From: Colwellia piezophila ATCC BAA-637
Lineage (GTDB): Bacteria; Pseudomonadota; Gammaproteobacteria; Enterobacterales; Alteromonadaceae
DNA: 64,000 nucleotides
Direction: 5' to 3'
NCBI RefSeq assembly: GCF_000378625.1
Contig: NZ_KB905168.1
Span: forward strand, 1-64,000
Part shown: in pieces, positions 7,372 through 16,777 of the stretch
How the letters are laid out: every line of letters starts with the position of its first letter
How positions within the stretch are numbered: position 1 is the stretch's first letter
The notes under the pieces: model-generated
Seen by the model: the letters and a program-made list of their open reading frames with translations, nothing else
Told to the model about the DNA's origin: nothing
The model's database searches: none
Made by a program: the position numbers and the translations under genes

Positions 7372-9790
7372 CCTTATTGGAATAGAAAAGTTCGATGTAA
7401 AAAAAGCAAGCTCTAACACTGACAAAAGTATTGCTAATGGCCAAAAAAATGTTGGACTAGGCGGTGTAGGTCGCTCTAAAAAGCATGACAGTGCCGACAA
7501 GCACGTTGCGGGTGAAGCTATCTATGTTGATGACCGTCCATCACTGCGTGGTGAGTTACATGCTGCTGTTGGTCAAAGTACCGTTGCCCACGCTAACATC
7601 CTTTCAATGGACTTATCAGCCGTGAAGGCTGCGAAAGGTGTGGTAGCCGTAATTACTGTTGAAGATGTACCTGGTCATACCGATATCGGCCCAGTATTTC
7701 CTGGTGACCCGGTATTAGCCATAGGTAAAGTTGAATTTATCGGACAACCGATGTTTGCCGTAGCAGCAACCAGCTTCGATTTAGCAAGACGCGCAGTTAA
7801 GTTAGCAAAAATTGAGTATCAAGAACTTACAGCCGTATTAACGGTAAAAGATGCGCTAGCAAAACAAAACTTTGTTCGGCCACCTTTTACCATGAAACGT
7901 GGTGACTCTGATTCGGCAATTAAGTGTGCTGCCCATCAATTATCGGGTGAAATCAAAGTGGGTGGCCAAGAGCATTTCTATTTAGAAGGTCAAGTATCAA
8001 CCGCCGAGCCAACTGAAGATGGCGGCATGAATATTTTCACTTCATCTCAACACCCCAGTGAAGTACAAAAGTTAGTGGCTGAAGTTTTAGATATTCCACT
8101 AAACAAAGTCTTAGTAGATATGCGCCGTATGGGTGGTGGTTTCGGTGGTAAAGAAACCCAAGCTGCACCTTGGGCATGTATTGCCGCTTTACTTGCTAAT
8201 GAAACAAAACGTCCAGTTAAATTTAAACTAGCTCGAATGGACGATATGATCATGACGGGTAAACGTCACCCATTTGAAAATAACTACACCGTTGGTTTTG
8301 ACAAAGATGGTCAAATCAAAGGAATCAACATTGAAGTAAATGGTAACTGTGGTTATTCACCCGATTTATCAGATGCGATTGTTGATAGAGCGATGTTCCA
8401 CTCAGATAATGCTTACTACTTAGATCAAGCTACTATTACCGGTAACCGTTGTAAACTAAACACCGTTTCTCATACCGCTTACCGTGGTTTTGGTGGTCCT
8501 CAAGGCATGATGACCATTGAATTAATCATGGATGAAATTGCTCGTCACCTGGGTAAAGACCCTTTAGAAATTCGTAAAATAAACTTATATGGTAAAGATG
8601 AACGTAACGTAACCCACTATCATCAGACAGTTGAGCATAACAATTTAAGCGAGATCATTGAGACATTAGAAGAAAGTTCAGATTACCAAAAACGTCGTAA
8701 AGCGATAACTGAATATAATGCTAATAACAGCATACTGAAAAAAGGTATTGCCTTAACACCGGTTAAATTTGGTATTTCTTTTACTGTTCAGCATTTAAAC
8801 CAAGCTGGTGCACTAGTTCATGTTTACACTGATGGCACAATTCACTTAAGCCATGGTGGTAGTGAGATGGGTCAAGGCTTGAATATTAAAGTAGCGCAAA
8901 TTGTTGCGGAAGAATTTCAAGTTGATGTTGATACTATTGCCATTTCTTCGGCCCGTACCGATAAAGTACCAAACTCATCTCCAACAGCAGCCTCTTCAGG
9001 TACTGATTTAAATGGTAAAGCGGCACAAGCGGCGGCTAAAACCATCAAAAAACGTCTAATTGACTTCGCTTGTCAGAAATATCAAGTCGAAGCAGGACAA
9101 GTTCACTTTGAAAATAGTAATGTTATTGTTGGCGAGCAAAGCTTTAGCTTTGCTGAGTTCTCGCAAATAGCTTATATGGGGCGTGTTTCATTATCATCTA
9201 CGGGTTTCTATAAAACCCCTAAAATTCATTTTGACCGTGCTACCGGTAAAGGGCGTCCGTTCTTCTATTACGCCACTGGTGCTGCGGTATCCGAAGTTAT
9301 CATTGATACCTTGACCGGTGAATATAAAACCTTACGTACCGATATCTTGCAAGATGTTGGTCACTCAATTAACCCAGCGATTGATCTTGGTCAAATTGAA
9401 GGCGCCTTTATTCAAGGTATGGGTTGGTTAACCACAGAAGAATTAGTGTGGAATGAGCAAGGTCGCTTACTTTCTAACAACCCAGCGACATACAAAATAC
9501 CCGCAATTAATGATACTCCTGAAGATTTCAGAGTGGCCTTAGTGCCTGACGCACCAAACCGTGAACACACTATCTACAATTCAAAAGCCGTAGGTGAACC
9601 GCCGTTTATGTTAGGAATATCCGTTTGGTCAGCACTTAAAGATGCCATTTCCAGTGTTGATGATTATAAAACTAGCCCGGCACTCGATACCCCCGCAACA
9701 CCTGAACGGGTATTGTTTGCTGTTGAAGCAGCCAAAGCATCTCAAGCACGAGCAGAAAATCAAGCTGCGGCTGCGGCTGCGGCGAAGTAA
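7364..9790 (+). CDS. xdhB: Xanthine dehydrogenase large subunit (molybdopterin)
   Basis: The 808-residue molybdopterin-binding subunit shows the family's motifs: GGGFGGKE near residue 262, AYRGFGGPQG near 370, GSEMGQGL near 500 and AVGEPPFMLG near 745, which holds the base-catalytic Glu. Together with XdhA it oxidises hypoxanthine and xanthine. The first 30 or so residues are an extra polar leader not needed for the fold. The reading frame starts inside the end of xdhA. The C-terminus ends in an alanine run encoded by repeated gcggct codons, an oddity probably made by slippage. Confidence 0.95.
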   Translation: MRSLIGIEKFDVKKASSNTDKSIANGQKNVGLGGVGRSKKHDSADKHVAGEAIYVDDRPSLRGELHAAVGQSTVAHANILSMDLSAVKAAKGVVAVITVEDVPGHTDIGPVFPGDPVLAIGKVEFIGQPMFAVAATSFDLARRAVKLAKIEYQELTAVLTVKDALAKQNFVRPPFTMKRGDSDSAIKCAAHQLSGEIKVGGQEHFYLEGQVSTAEPTEDGGMNIFTSSQHPSEVQKLVAEVLDIPLNKVLVDMRRMGGGFGGKETQAAPWACIAALLANETKRPVKFKLARMDDMIMTGKRHPFENNYTVGFDKDGQIKGINIEVNGNCGYSPDLSDAIVDRAMFHSDNAYYLDQATITGNRCKLNTVSHTAYRGFGGPQGMMTIELIMDEIARHLGKDPLEIRKINLYGKDERNVTHYHQTVEHNNLSEIIETLEESSDYQKRRKAITEYNANNSILKKGIALTPVKFGISFTVQHLNQAGALVHVYTDGTIHLSHGGSEMGQGLNIKVAQIVAEEFQVDVDTIAISSARTDKVPNSSPTAASSGTDLNGKAAQAAAKTIKKRLIDFACQKYQVEAGQVHFENSNVIVGEQSFSFAEFSQIAYMGRVSLSSTGFYKTPKIHFDRATGKGRPFFYYATGAAVSEVIIDTLTGEYKTLRTDILQDVGHSINPAIDLGQIEGAFIQGMGWLTTEELVWNEQGRLLSNNPATYKIPAINDTPEDFRVALVPDAPNREHTIYNSKAVGEPPFMLGISVWSALKDAISSVDDYKTSPALDTPATPERVLFAVEAAKASQARAENQAAAAAAAK

Positions 9791-9813
9791 GCGGAATAAA
9801 TAGGAATATCATC

Positions 9814-10710
9814 ATGAAAATGAATTGGACCGGTGCAGTACACCAACTAAACAAACAAGGTAAAGCCTATGTTGTTGCCACCATTGTCGGGGTAACCGGT
9901 TCAACACCGCGTAATAGTGGCACCAAAATGGTGATAACCAATGAAGATATTTTTGACACTATCGGTGGTGGTCACCTTGAACATAAGGTGATTAAACATG
10001 CTCACCAGCTGTTAACTAGCGGTGAAGCGTGTCAACAACTTGAGCATTTTCAATTAGGTGCACAGTTAGGCCAATGTTGCGGTGGTGATGCCAGCGTATT
10101 ATTTGAGTGTTTTGCCGCTAGTGGTGCCAACATCATACTCTTTGGTGCTGGCCATGTGGGTAAAGCGCTGATTCCAATCCTAGCAGGCTTACCCTGCAGC
10201 ATTACTTGGGTCGATAACCGCGCTGAGCAGTTTCCTGATGATATCGATAGTTACTCCAATGTTACTGCCGTTATTAGTGAAAATCCGGCTGAAGAAGTGG
10301 CAACTATGCCGACAAACAGTTACTACATTGTAATGACACACAACCACCAGCTTGATTTTGACATTAGTCATAACATTTTAAAACGCGCTGATTTTGCTTA
10401 TTCAGGCTTAATTGCTTCAGATACTAAATGGCGTCGTTTTCAACAAAGGTTTCAACATCGCGATATTGAAAAAGGCTTAGTAGAAAAAATGAACTGCCCT
10501 ATCGGTTTAGCACAAGTACAAGGCAAGTTGCCGATGGAAGTGGCGGTATCAGTTGCCGGTGAAATCATTGAGCTTTATCAAGCCCAGTTGGCTGCCAATA
10601 GCGGTGCTAACCCCGACGCCAATAGGCAAAAAAATGCCAAGCCAAAAAGCTCCAAAAAAGGCATTTCTTGGCAAGAGCTGAAAAGCTTAATGACTGAAGA
10701 AACTAGCTAA
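9814..10710 (+). CDS. xdhC: Xanthine dehydrogenase accessory protein XdhC
   Basis: The 298-residue protein has the N-terminal XdhC/CoxI motif (VVATIVGVTGSTPRNSGTKM, with GGGHLEH and QCCGGD). A C-terminal Rossmann domain follows (ILFGAGHVGKAL near residue 110). XdhC binds molybdenum cofactor, promotes its sulfuration and inserts it into the XdhB subunit. It sits 23 bp after xdhB. The last 40 residues are Lys/Asn/Ala-rich and probably disordered. Confidence 0.92.
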   Translation: MKMNWTGAVHQLNKQGKAYVVATIVGVTGSTPRNSGTKMVITNEDIFDTIGGGHLEHKVIKHAHQLLTSGEACQQLEHFQLGAQLGQCCGGDASVLFECFAASGANIILFGAGHVGKALIPILAGLPCSITWVDNRAEQFPDDIDSYSNVTAVISENPAEEVATMPTNSYYIVMTHNHQLDFDISHNILKRADFAYSGLIASDTKWRRFQQRFQHRDIEKGLVEKMNCPIGLAQVQGKLPMEVAVSVAGEIIELYQAQLAANSGANPDANRQKNAKPKSSKKGISWQELKSLMTEETS

Positions 10711-10836
10711 GAAGTTAGCTAATAAGTGCAGTAGTTAGCGCAAGTAAGAATATAGATAAAAGATATGCTCGCACATATTTACTAGTAAAAAGACAGTTCA
10801 GATGTTCACGTTTATCAATTTTAGAGGAGTAGCAAG

Positions 10837-12192
10837 GTGAGCCATTTTGCTCTACAAAGTACACAAGTAGTGATTGCAGGAAAAATGATTGCGGCTTGTG
10901 TTGAAGTTAAAGATGAATTAATCATTGCCATTCATAGTCATGGCCAAGTGTTAAGCTGCGAAGTTAAAGACTTTGGCGATCAAGTTATTATGCCTGGTCT
11001 AGTTGACTCGCATGTACATATTAACGAGCCAGGTCGTACTGAGTGGGAAGGTTTTAATACTGCTACTCAAGCGGCTGCCGCTGGTGGTATCACCGCCTTA
11101 GTTGATATGCCGTTAAACTGTATTCCAGTAACAACCACTAAAGCCGCTTTTCAAGAAAAGCTCGATTCTGTTCACGATAAACTTTGGGTTGATTGTGGTT
11201 TTTGGGGTGGTGTTGTGCCACACAATATTGATGATTTAGATGATTTACTTGATGCTGGTGTTTTGGGCGTTAAGTCTTTTTTGATTGATTCAGGTATCGA
11301 AGAGTTTCCACCTGTTACAGCGAAAGATATGCGTGCCGCTATGCCTATTCTAGCCAAACATGATGTGCCTTATTTGATCCACGCAGAGCTTGATTGTGGC
11401 CATTTTGATGATATTGAAATCACCAAAGAATACAACTCGTTCTTAGCATCACGACCAAAGAGTTGGGAAAACGATGCTATCTCGTTAATGGTTGATATGG
11501 CGCGCGAATCTAAAGCAGCCGGCGATAATTGTAAAATTCATATCGTGCATTTATCCTCTGATGAAGCGTTAAGCACAATTGCGCAAGCCAAATCTGAAGG
11601 GTTACGCTTTACCGCAGAAACCTGCCCTCATTATTTAACCATTGCCTCAGAAAATATTCCCGATGGCAAAACGTTATTCAAATGTTGTCCGCCAATCCGT
11701 GAAAACAAAAACCGTGAGCACTTATGGCAAGCGATTGCCGATGGTCGTTTAGACTTTATCGTTTCTGATCACTCTCCTTGTACACCAGAATTAAAACATA
11801 TTGATACTGGTGATATTGAAAAAGCCTGGGGTGGTATTTCAGCACTACAATTTGGTTTATCGTTAATTTGGACTGAAGCCAAAGAACGTGGTTTTACCTT
11901 AGTAGATCTCGCGCGTTTGATGTCATTAGAAACCGCTAAATTTTCTGGCTTAGACGGCATTAAAGGCGCCATTAAAATAGGTAATCATGCAGATTTTTGC
12001 ATATTTGACCCAACTATTGAATACACCATTACCACCGAAATGATCAAGCACAAACACAATATTACCCCTTATGCAGGTCGTAAGGTGTTTGGCCAAGTAA
12101 ACCATACCTTTGTCCGTGGTTTTCATGTTTATCAGCAAGATGAATTCATTAATTCGCCCATTGGCCGACCGTTACTTAAAGGTCAGTTGTAA
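10837..12192 (+). CDS. allB: Allantoinase
   Basis: The 451-residue cyclic amidohydrolase starts at GTG, supported by the AGAGGAG ribosome-binding site 8-14 bases upstream. Metal-site motifs are PGLVDSHVHINEPGRTEWEG near residue 52, the carboxylated-lysine region GVKSFLIDSG near 148, and FIVSDHSPC near 308. Close homologues hydrolyse allantoin to allantoate. Dihydropyrimidinase is the alternative within the fold, but the DSHVHINEPG and SDHSPC motifs and the next gene (allantoicase) favour allantoinase. It acts in the cytoplasm. Confidence 0.93.
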   Translation: MSHFALQSTQVVIAGKMIAACVEVKDELIIAIHSHGQVLSCEVKDFGDQVIMPGLVDSHVHINEPGRTEWEGFNTATQAAAAGGITALVDMPLNCIPVTTTKAAFQEKLDSVHDKLWVDCGFWGGVVPHNIDDLDDLLDAGVLGVKSFLIDSGIEEFPPVTAKDMRAAMPILAKHDVPYLIHAELDCGHFDDIEITKEYNSFLASRPKSWENDAISLMVDMARESKAAGDNCKIHIVHLSSDEALSTIAQAKSEGLRFTAETCPHYLTIASENIPDGKTLFKCCPPIRENKNREHLWQAIADGRLDFIVSDHSPCTPELKHIDTGDIEKAWGGISALQFGLSLIWTEAKERGFTLVDLARLMSLETAKFSGLDGIKGAIKIGNHADFCIFDPTIEYTITTEMIKHKHNITPYAGRKVFGQVNHTFVRGFHVYQQDEFINSPIGRPLLKGQL

Positions 12193-12323
12193 GGCTTTTA
12201 AAAAATACTGAATAGCAAAGATTAATAGAAAATACTTACTCGAAAAAGAAGAACATTAATATTCTCGCAATGTATCAGAGTCGACAAAGACTTGCCTGAC
12301 AATGCAGTAACTGGAGATAGAAA

Positions 12324-13391
12324 ATGATTGAAGATTGGTTAGCACAAAACAAATTGTCGACAGAAGACGCGGTATTAGAGCAAAAATTAAAAAGCCAGTA
12401 TGTCGATTTAGCCAGCGAAAAAGTCGGTGGTGAAACACTTTCATGTAGTGATGATTTCTTCGCTGAAATGGAAAATTTATTAAAAGTAGGACGTGGTATT
12501 TTTATCGAAGAGAAATTTACTGAACGTGGTAAATGGATGGACGGTTGGGAATCACGCAGAAGTTATGGCCGTAACAACGGTCGTGATTCTGACTGGTGCA
12601 TTATCCGTTTAGGCATCAGTGGCGTTATTCGCGCCTTTGATATCGACACCAACTATTTCCGTGGTAACGCGCCAGAAAAAGTTTCCGTAGAAGCTTGTGT
12701 TAGTGAAGTACAACCAAATGAAGATACCGTTTGGCATACTGTTTTGACCGCTACCGACGTGAAAGCTCACAGTCAGAACCTTTTTGTGCTCGACTCTGAA
12801 CAAAAGGCAAATGATACGGCTTTTACCCATGTGCGTTTAACCATGTTCCCTGATGGTGGTATTGCTCGTTTCCGTGTTTATGGTGAAGCAGAGGTAAATT
12901 GGAATGACTTTGTTGACGGTGAACTCATTGACCTAGCGTCGATTAAAAACGGTGCCAAAGCATTATTAGTAAGCGATATGTTCTTCAGTGATAAAAACAA
13001 CCTAATCATGCCTGGCCGTGGCGCTAACATGGGTGATGGTTGGGAGACTAAACGTCGTCGTGACCCAGGTCCAGACTGGTCAATTGTTAAACTTGCCGCT
13101 ACCGGAACAGTAAATAAAGTCATCATTGATACTTGTCATTTTAAAGGTAACTTCCCTGATACCTTTATGCTTGAAGGTTGTATCAGCGATAGTGATGATT
13201 TCACCGAAAACGCAGCACCTGTAACTTGGACAGCAATTATTCCAAGCACGAAATTATATGCTCATCGTGAACACTTATTCACTAAAGAAATCATCGTAGA
13301 AAAAGATCAGCCTTTCACTCACGTACGGTTAAGTATCTTCCCTGATGGCGGTATTTCTCGCATGCGTGTTTTTGGTAAACGCCAAGGTTAG
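12324..13391 (+). CDS. alc: Allantoicase
   Basis: The 355-residue protein consists of two homologous allantoicase repeats. The first has GWESRRSYGRNNGRDSDWCI with VRLTMFPDGGIARFRVYG, the second GDGWETKRRRDPGPDWSIV with VRLSIFPDGGISRMRVFG. The enzyme splits allantoate into ureidoglycolate and urea. Its presence with ureidoglycolate lyase means this pathway runs through ureidoglycolate and not ureidoglycine. The start follows a GGAGATAG ribosome-binding site. A strong hairpin lies immediately after the stop. Confidence 0.94.
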   Translation: MIEDWLAQNKLSTEDAVLEQKLKSQYVDLASEKVGGETLSCSDDFFAEMENLLKVGRGIFIEEKFTERGKWMDGWESRRSYGRNNGRDSDWCIIRLGISGVIRAFDIDTNYFRGNAPEKVSVEACVSEVQPNEDTVWHTVLTATDVKAHSQNLFVLDSEQKANDTAFTHVRLTMFPDGGIARFRVYGEAEVNWNDFVDGELIDLASIKNGAKALLVSDMFFSDKNNLIMPGRGANMGDGWETKRRRDPGPDWSIVKLAATGTVNKVIIDTCHFKGNFPDTFMLEGCISDSDDFTENAAPVTWTAIIPSTKLYAHREHLFTKEIIVEKDQPFTHVRLSIFPDGGISRMRVFGKRQG

Positions 13392-13400
13392 CTAGCGAGT

Positions 13401-13435
13401 ACTCAGGGTAAGGTTTTAACTCTCTTACCCTGAGT
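13401..13435 (+). promoter_or_regulatory. Perfect 12-bp hairpin between alc and uraD
   Basis: ACTCAGGGTAAG (13401-13412) pairs perfectly with CTTACCCTGAGT (13424-13435) around an 11-base loop, 10 bp after alc. No T-run follows and uraD begins 48 bp later. It is more likely an mRNA-stabilising or processing hairpin, or an attenuator that tunes uraD, than a full terminator. Confidence 0.6.
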
Positions 13436-13482
13436 TACAGTCAATTAACGGTATTGACTAAAAAACGATTAAAGGAAGAGAA

Positions 13483-14004
13483 ATGTTATTAGAAGATTTA
13501 AACCAATTACCAGCAAGCGATGCTAGCCATATTTTTATGCAGTGTTGTACTGCAAGTGCTTGGGTAAGCAACATGGTGAAAGCTCGTCCATTCGCTGATA
13601 GCCAAGCGATAAAAAAAGCCGCTGATGATGCTTGGTTAGGCTTAACTGAGCAAGATTATTTTGAAGCCTTTGATGGTCATCCTAAAATTGGAGATGTCAG
13701 TAGTTTGCGCGCTAAGTATGCCAACACCAAAGAATTAGCCGGTAATGAGCAAGGTTTAGTTAAAGAAGCGAACGAAACTGTGCTTGAAGTCCTTTCTCAA
13801 GGTAATAGCGATTACCAAGAAAAATTCGGCTTTATTTTTATTATTTGTGCAACCGGTAAAAGTGCTCAACAAATGTCTGATTTATTGCAGGCTCGTTTAC
13901 CAAACAGTCGAGCGCAAGAGCTTGTTAATGCCGCTGAAGAGCAACGTAAAATATTCCAACTGCGCATTACTAAAGCCTTCGAAAAAGCACTAGCTGAAGG
14001 CTAG
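13483..14004 (+). CDS. uraD: 2-oxo-4-hydroxy-4-carboxy-5-ureidoimidazoline (OHCU) decarboxylase
   Basis: The 173-residue all-helical protein carries the UraD motifs FDGHPKIGD near residue 64 and FIFIICATGKSAQQM near 118. His in the GHPKIGD motif is the catalytic residue in the family. It makes S-allantoin from OHCU after HIU hydrolase. An AAAGGAAGAG ribosome-binding site precedes the ATG. It lies 78 bp ahead of uraH, so the two consecutive enzymes sit together. Confidence 0.94.
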   Translation: MLLEDLNQLPASDASHIFMQCCTASAWVSNMVKARPFADSQAIKKAADDAWLGLTEQDYFEAFDGHPKIGDVSSLRAKYANTKELAGNEQGLVKEANETVLEVLSQGNSDYQEKFGFIFIICATGKSAQQMSDLLQARLPNSRAQELVNAAEEQRKIFQLRITKAFEKALAEG

Positions 14005-14081
14005 TCGCTTGCACCAGTTAAGCTAAGTTTTAAAGCTGTTTTTTAAGGCTATTTATTTAAAGGACTTTTTAAGGAAAGAAT

Positions 14082-14423
14082 ATGAGTCAAATTACTACTC
14101 ACATATTAGATACAACCCGTGGTTTACCTGCGCAAAATGTTCCAATTACCTTGTTTGCTCAAGACGGCGAAGGCTGGAAAGAGATAAACGGCGGAGTTAC
14201 TAATACTGACGGTCGTTTACCGGGTTTATTAGCTGATGATGATAAATTACCTGCGGGCATTTACCGCATGCATTTTGCTACCGCGGTGTATTTTGAAGCG
14301 AACAAAGAAACAGGGTTTTACCCATACGTTGATATCGTTTTTGAAATTGACGCCAGCGGCACTCATTACCATATTCCATTATTGCTAACAGCCTATGGCT
14401 ACTCTACTTACCGTGGTAGCTAA
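14082..14423 (+). CDS. uraH: 5-hydroxyisourate hydrolase (transthyretin-like)
   Basis: The 113-residue protein has the N-terminal family motif HILDTTRGLPAQNVPITLF, with His in the active site, and the diagnostic C-terminus YSTYRGS. No signal peptide is present, so it is the cytoplasmic enzyme. It hydrolyses 5-hydroxyisourate from PuuD to OHCU. It follows uraD with an AAGGAAAG ribosome-binding site. Confidence 0.95.
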   Translation: MSQITTHILDTTRGLPAQNVPITLFAQDGEGWKEINGGVTNTDGRLPGLLADDDKLPAGIYRMHFATAVYFEANKETGFYPYVDIVFEIDASGTHYHIPLLLTAYGYSTYRGS

Positions 14424-14547
14424 TCGCTCAGTATCAATAACCTGCTTTTTAGTAATAGCTTAGTAGCACTTAACTAGTAGATAGCAACAGTTTCAGCCAG
14501 TAGAAAAATATTAACCGTTAAGCATGACTATTAACAGAGAGATTAAG

Positions 14548-15057
14548 ATGACCAGTAAAATCATTAATGTTGTACCCCAAGAGCTAACGGCAGAGAATTT
14601 CTCAGCTTATGGGGATGTTATTTCAGTGTCCGAAAGTGCTGAACATTTCGCCATTAATGATGGCCACACCATGCGTTATCATAATCTTGCTGACGTTGAT
14701 GTAACTGAACAAGAGGGTAAAACCTTGATTAATATTTTTCGTTCCTCCCCGCTGGCTTTTCCTTTACCTATCGAAATGATGGAACGCCATCCTTTAGGCA
14801 GCCAAGCATTTATCCCTCTGGGCAAGCAACCTTATGTGGTTGTGGTTGCGCCAAAAGGGGAACTAGATAGCTCAGCCATTAAAGTGTTTTTAGCCAGCGC
14901 TGAGCAAGGGGTAAACTACCATAAAGGTACTTGGCACCACTTCTGTTTAGCACTCAATGAAGTCAGTGACTTTCTGGTAGTCGATCGCGGCGGAGAAGGT
15001 GATAACTGCGATGTAGAAAAACTCGACGGTTCAATCGTTATCACGCTAGCAGAATAA
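14548..15057 (+). CDS. allA: Ureidoglycolate lyase
   Basis: The 169-residue cupin-like protein begins at the ATG with AGAGAGAT just upstream. An ATG 24 bp earlier (14524) has no ribosome-binding site. Family motifs are PLTAENFS-like PQELTAENFSAYGDV at the N-terminus, ERHPLGSQAFIPL near residue 78 and YHKGTWHHFCLAL near 130. It releases glyoxylate and urea from ureidoglycolate, so it is the step that creates the glyoxylate used by malate synthase and the beta-hydroxyaspartate cycle. A 267-bp repeat element follows 65 bp later. Confidence 0.93.
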   Translation: MTSKIINVVPQELTAENFSAYGDVISVSESAEHFAINDGHTMRYHNLADVDVTEQEGKTLINIFRSSPLAFPLPIEMMERHPLGSQAFIPLGKQPYVVVVAPKGELDSSAIKVFLASAEQGVNYHKGTWHHFCLALNEVSDFLVVDRGGEGDNCDVEKLDGSIVITLAE

Positions 15058-15122
15058 TCAATAATTTGATTCAAATTGATGAATCGGATGATAAAAAATA
15101 AATTAATTTAGTGCGGCTAGTA

Positions 15123-15389
15123 TATACCCAAGCGACCTGAAGATGCAGGTTTCAGCTGGAATTAGAAATACCTTTAAGCAAGGCATTGATTGAAGAGAAT
15201 AGTTCTTCTATTGTCGAAATCGATAACGTAGCATAAAGCGTTTCTAAACCAGCCCTGCGGGGACGTCGGAGCAAACCATGTTCATCGTTACCTCCTTTTT
15301 TAAGGGAATAACCCTTAATAAAATGAGGCGCCTTGATCATGAATTGCTCAAGCGTCCTGAAACACGCATATTCAAGTGGCTTGGGTATG
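15123..15389 (+). repeat. MITE-like element, family A, copy 1
   Basis: A 267-bp element is bounded by TATACCCAAGC and GCTTGGGTATG terminal inverted repeats. Copy 2 at 47773-48039 has the same length and is homologous over its whole span in inverted orientation, with scattered differences. No transposase is encoded. It lies between allA and guaD and its right part is open in the guaD frame. Non-autonomous element is the best reading, and its movement would need a transposase elsewhere. Confidence 0.85.
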
Positions 15390-15427
15390 AATACATAGCA
15401 TCACAAATAAGTAAAAGGTTAAATAAT

Positions 15428-16777
15428 ATGTCGAACAACACTGCAAACACTTCTTCTACAAGTGAAGTAATAAGTCAACCAACAAACACCGGCCGCAAAG
15501 CATACCGTGGCGAAGTACTACACTTTTTAGCAGATCCTGCCAAAGTCACTGAGGAAGATAGTTACCAGTACTTTGAAGATGGGCTTTTAGTTATCAACAA
15601 TGGCTTAGTTGAAGTTGTCGGTCACGCTAAAGATTTATTAGTAACCTTACCAAGTGACGTTGTTATTACCCAATATGAAAATGGTCTAATCATGCCTGGG
15701 TTCATCGATACCCATGTGCATTATGCACAATCTGAAATGGTCGCGTCATACGGCGAACAGTTACTCGAGTGGTTAGAAAATTATACCTTCCCTGAAGAAA
15801 AACAATTTGCTGATATAGAACACGGTAAACGTGTCGCTGAATTTTTCTTAAGCCAATTATTAGACGCCGGTACTACCACGGCTTTAGTGTTTGGTACTGT
15901 CCATAAAGAATCTGTTGATGCTTTTTTCACTATCGCGCAACAGAAAAAATTACGTATGATTTGCGGTAAAGTTTTGATGAACCAAAACTGCCCCGACGAC
16001 CTGCAAGACACAACAGAATCTGGCTATACCGACAGCAAAGCATTAATTGAAAAGTGGCATAAAACCGACCGTTTACTTTACGCCGTAACGCCACGTTTCG
16101 CGCCAACCTGTTCAACTGAGCAGTTAAATATGGCTGGTGACTTATTAAAAGAATATCCAGGTGTTTATCTACACACCCATTTATCTGAAAACAAAGATGA
16201 AATAGCTTGGGTGAGTGACTTATTCCCCGACAGTGACGGTTACCTAGATGTATATGACAAAAGCAGTTTATTAGGCCGTCGTAGTATTTTCGCGCACGGT
16301 GTACATTTGCATGACCACGAATGTCAGCGCTTAGGTGAAACAAACTCAGCTATCGCTTTTTGCCCTACTTCAAACCTATTTTTAGGCAGTGGTTTGTTTA
16401 ACTTAAAACAAGCTGAAAAGTTTGATGTCAATGTCGGTTTAGGTACAGATATCGGCGCTGGCAGTAGCTTCTCAATGTTAACGACATTAAACGAAGGTTA
16501 TAAAACGCAGCAATTACGTGGTGATAAATTTAGCCCATTCAAATCTTTATATTTAGCAACCTTAGGTGGCGCGGTTGCCTTAGATTTAGAAGGAACCATA
16601 GGTAACTTCGTTCAAGGTGCTGAAGCTGACTTTATTGTGCTTGATTATCAAGCTACACCTTTAATGGATATACGTATAAAACGTTGTAAAACATTAACTG
16701 AAAAGCTATTCGTTTTGAGTATGTTAGGCGATGACCGACATGTTAAAGCTACCCATATAATGGGTGAGAAAGTTTAA
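15428..16777 (+). CDS. guaD: Guanine deaminase
   Basis: The 450-residue amidohydrolase has zinc motifs PGFIDTHVHYAQ (His96 and His98), HTHLSENKDE near residue 240, HGVHLHD near 280 and GLGTDIGAG near 333. It deaminates guanine to xanthine, feeding XdhAB. The frame is open 50 codons further up to 15278, but that extension is encoded by repeat element A. The ATG at 15428 preceded by AAAAGG is the likely start. The element may separate the gene from the upstream operon or supply transcription. Confidence 0.92.
   Translation: MSNNTANTSSTSEVISQPTNTGRKAYRGEVLHFLADPAKVTEEDSYQYFEDGLLVINNGLVEVVGHAKDLLVTLPSDVVITQYENGLIMPGFIDTHVHYAQSEMVASYGEQLLEWLENYTFPEEKQFADIEHGKRVAEFFLSQLLDAGTTTALVFGTVHKESVDAFFTIAQQKKLRMICGKVLMNQNCPDDLQDTTESGYTDSKALIEKWHKTDRLLYAVTPRFAPTCSTEQLNMAGDLLKEYPGVYLHTHLSENKDEIAWVSDLFPDSDGYLDVYDKSSLLGRRSIFAHGVHLHDHECQRLGETNSAIAFCPTSNLFLGSGLFNLKQAEKFDVNVGLGTDIGAGSSFSMLTTLNEGYKTQQLRGDKFSPFKSLYLATLGGAVALDLEGTIGNFVQGAEADFIVLDYQATPLMDIRIKRCKTLTEKLFVLSMLGDDRHVKATHIMGEKV

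Noticed and set aside
15278-15427. Fifty-codon N-terminal extension of guanine deaminase
   Set aside because: It is encoded by the family A repeat element, and a normal start with ribosome-binding site follows at 15428.
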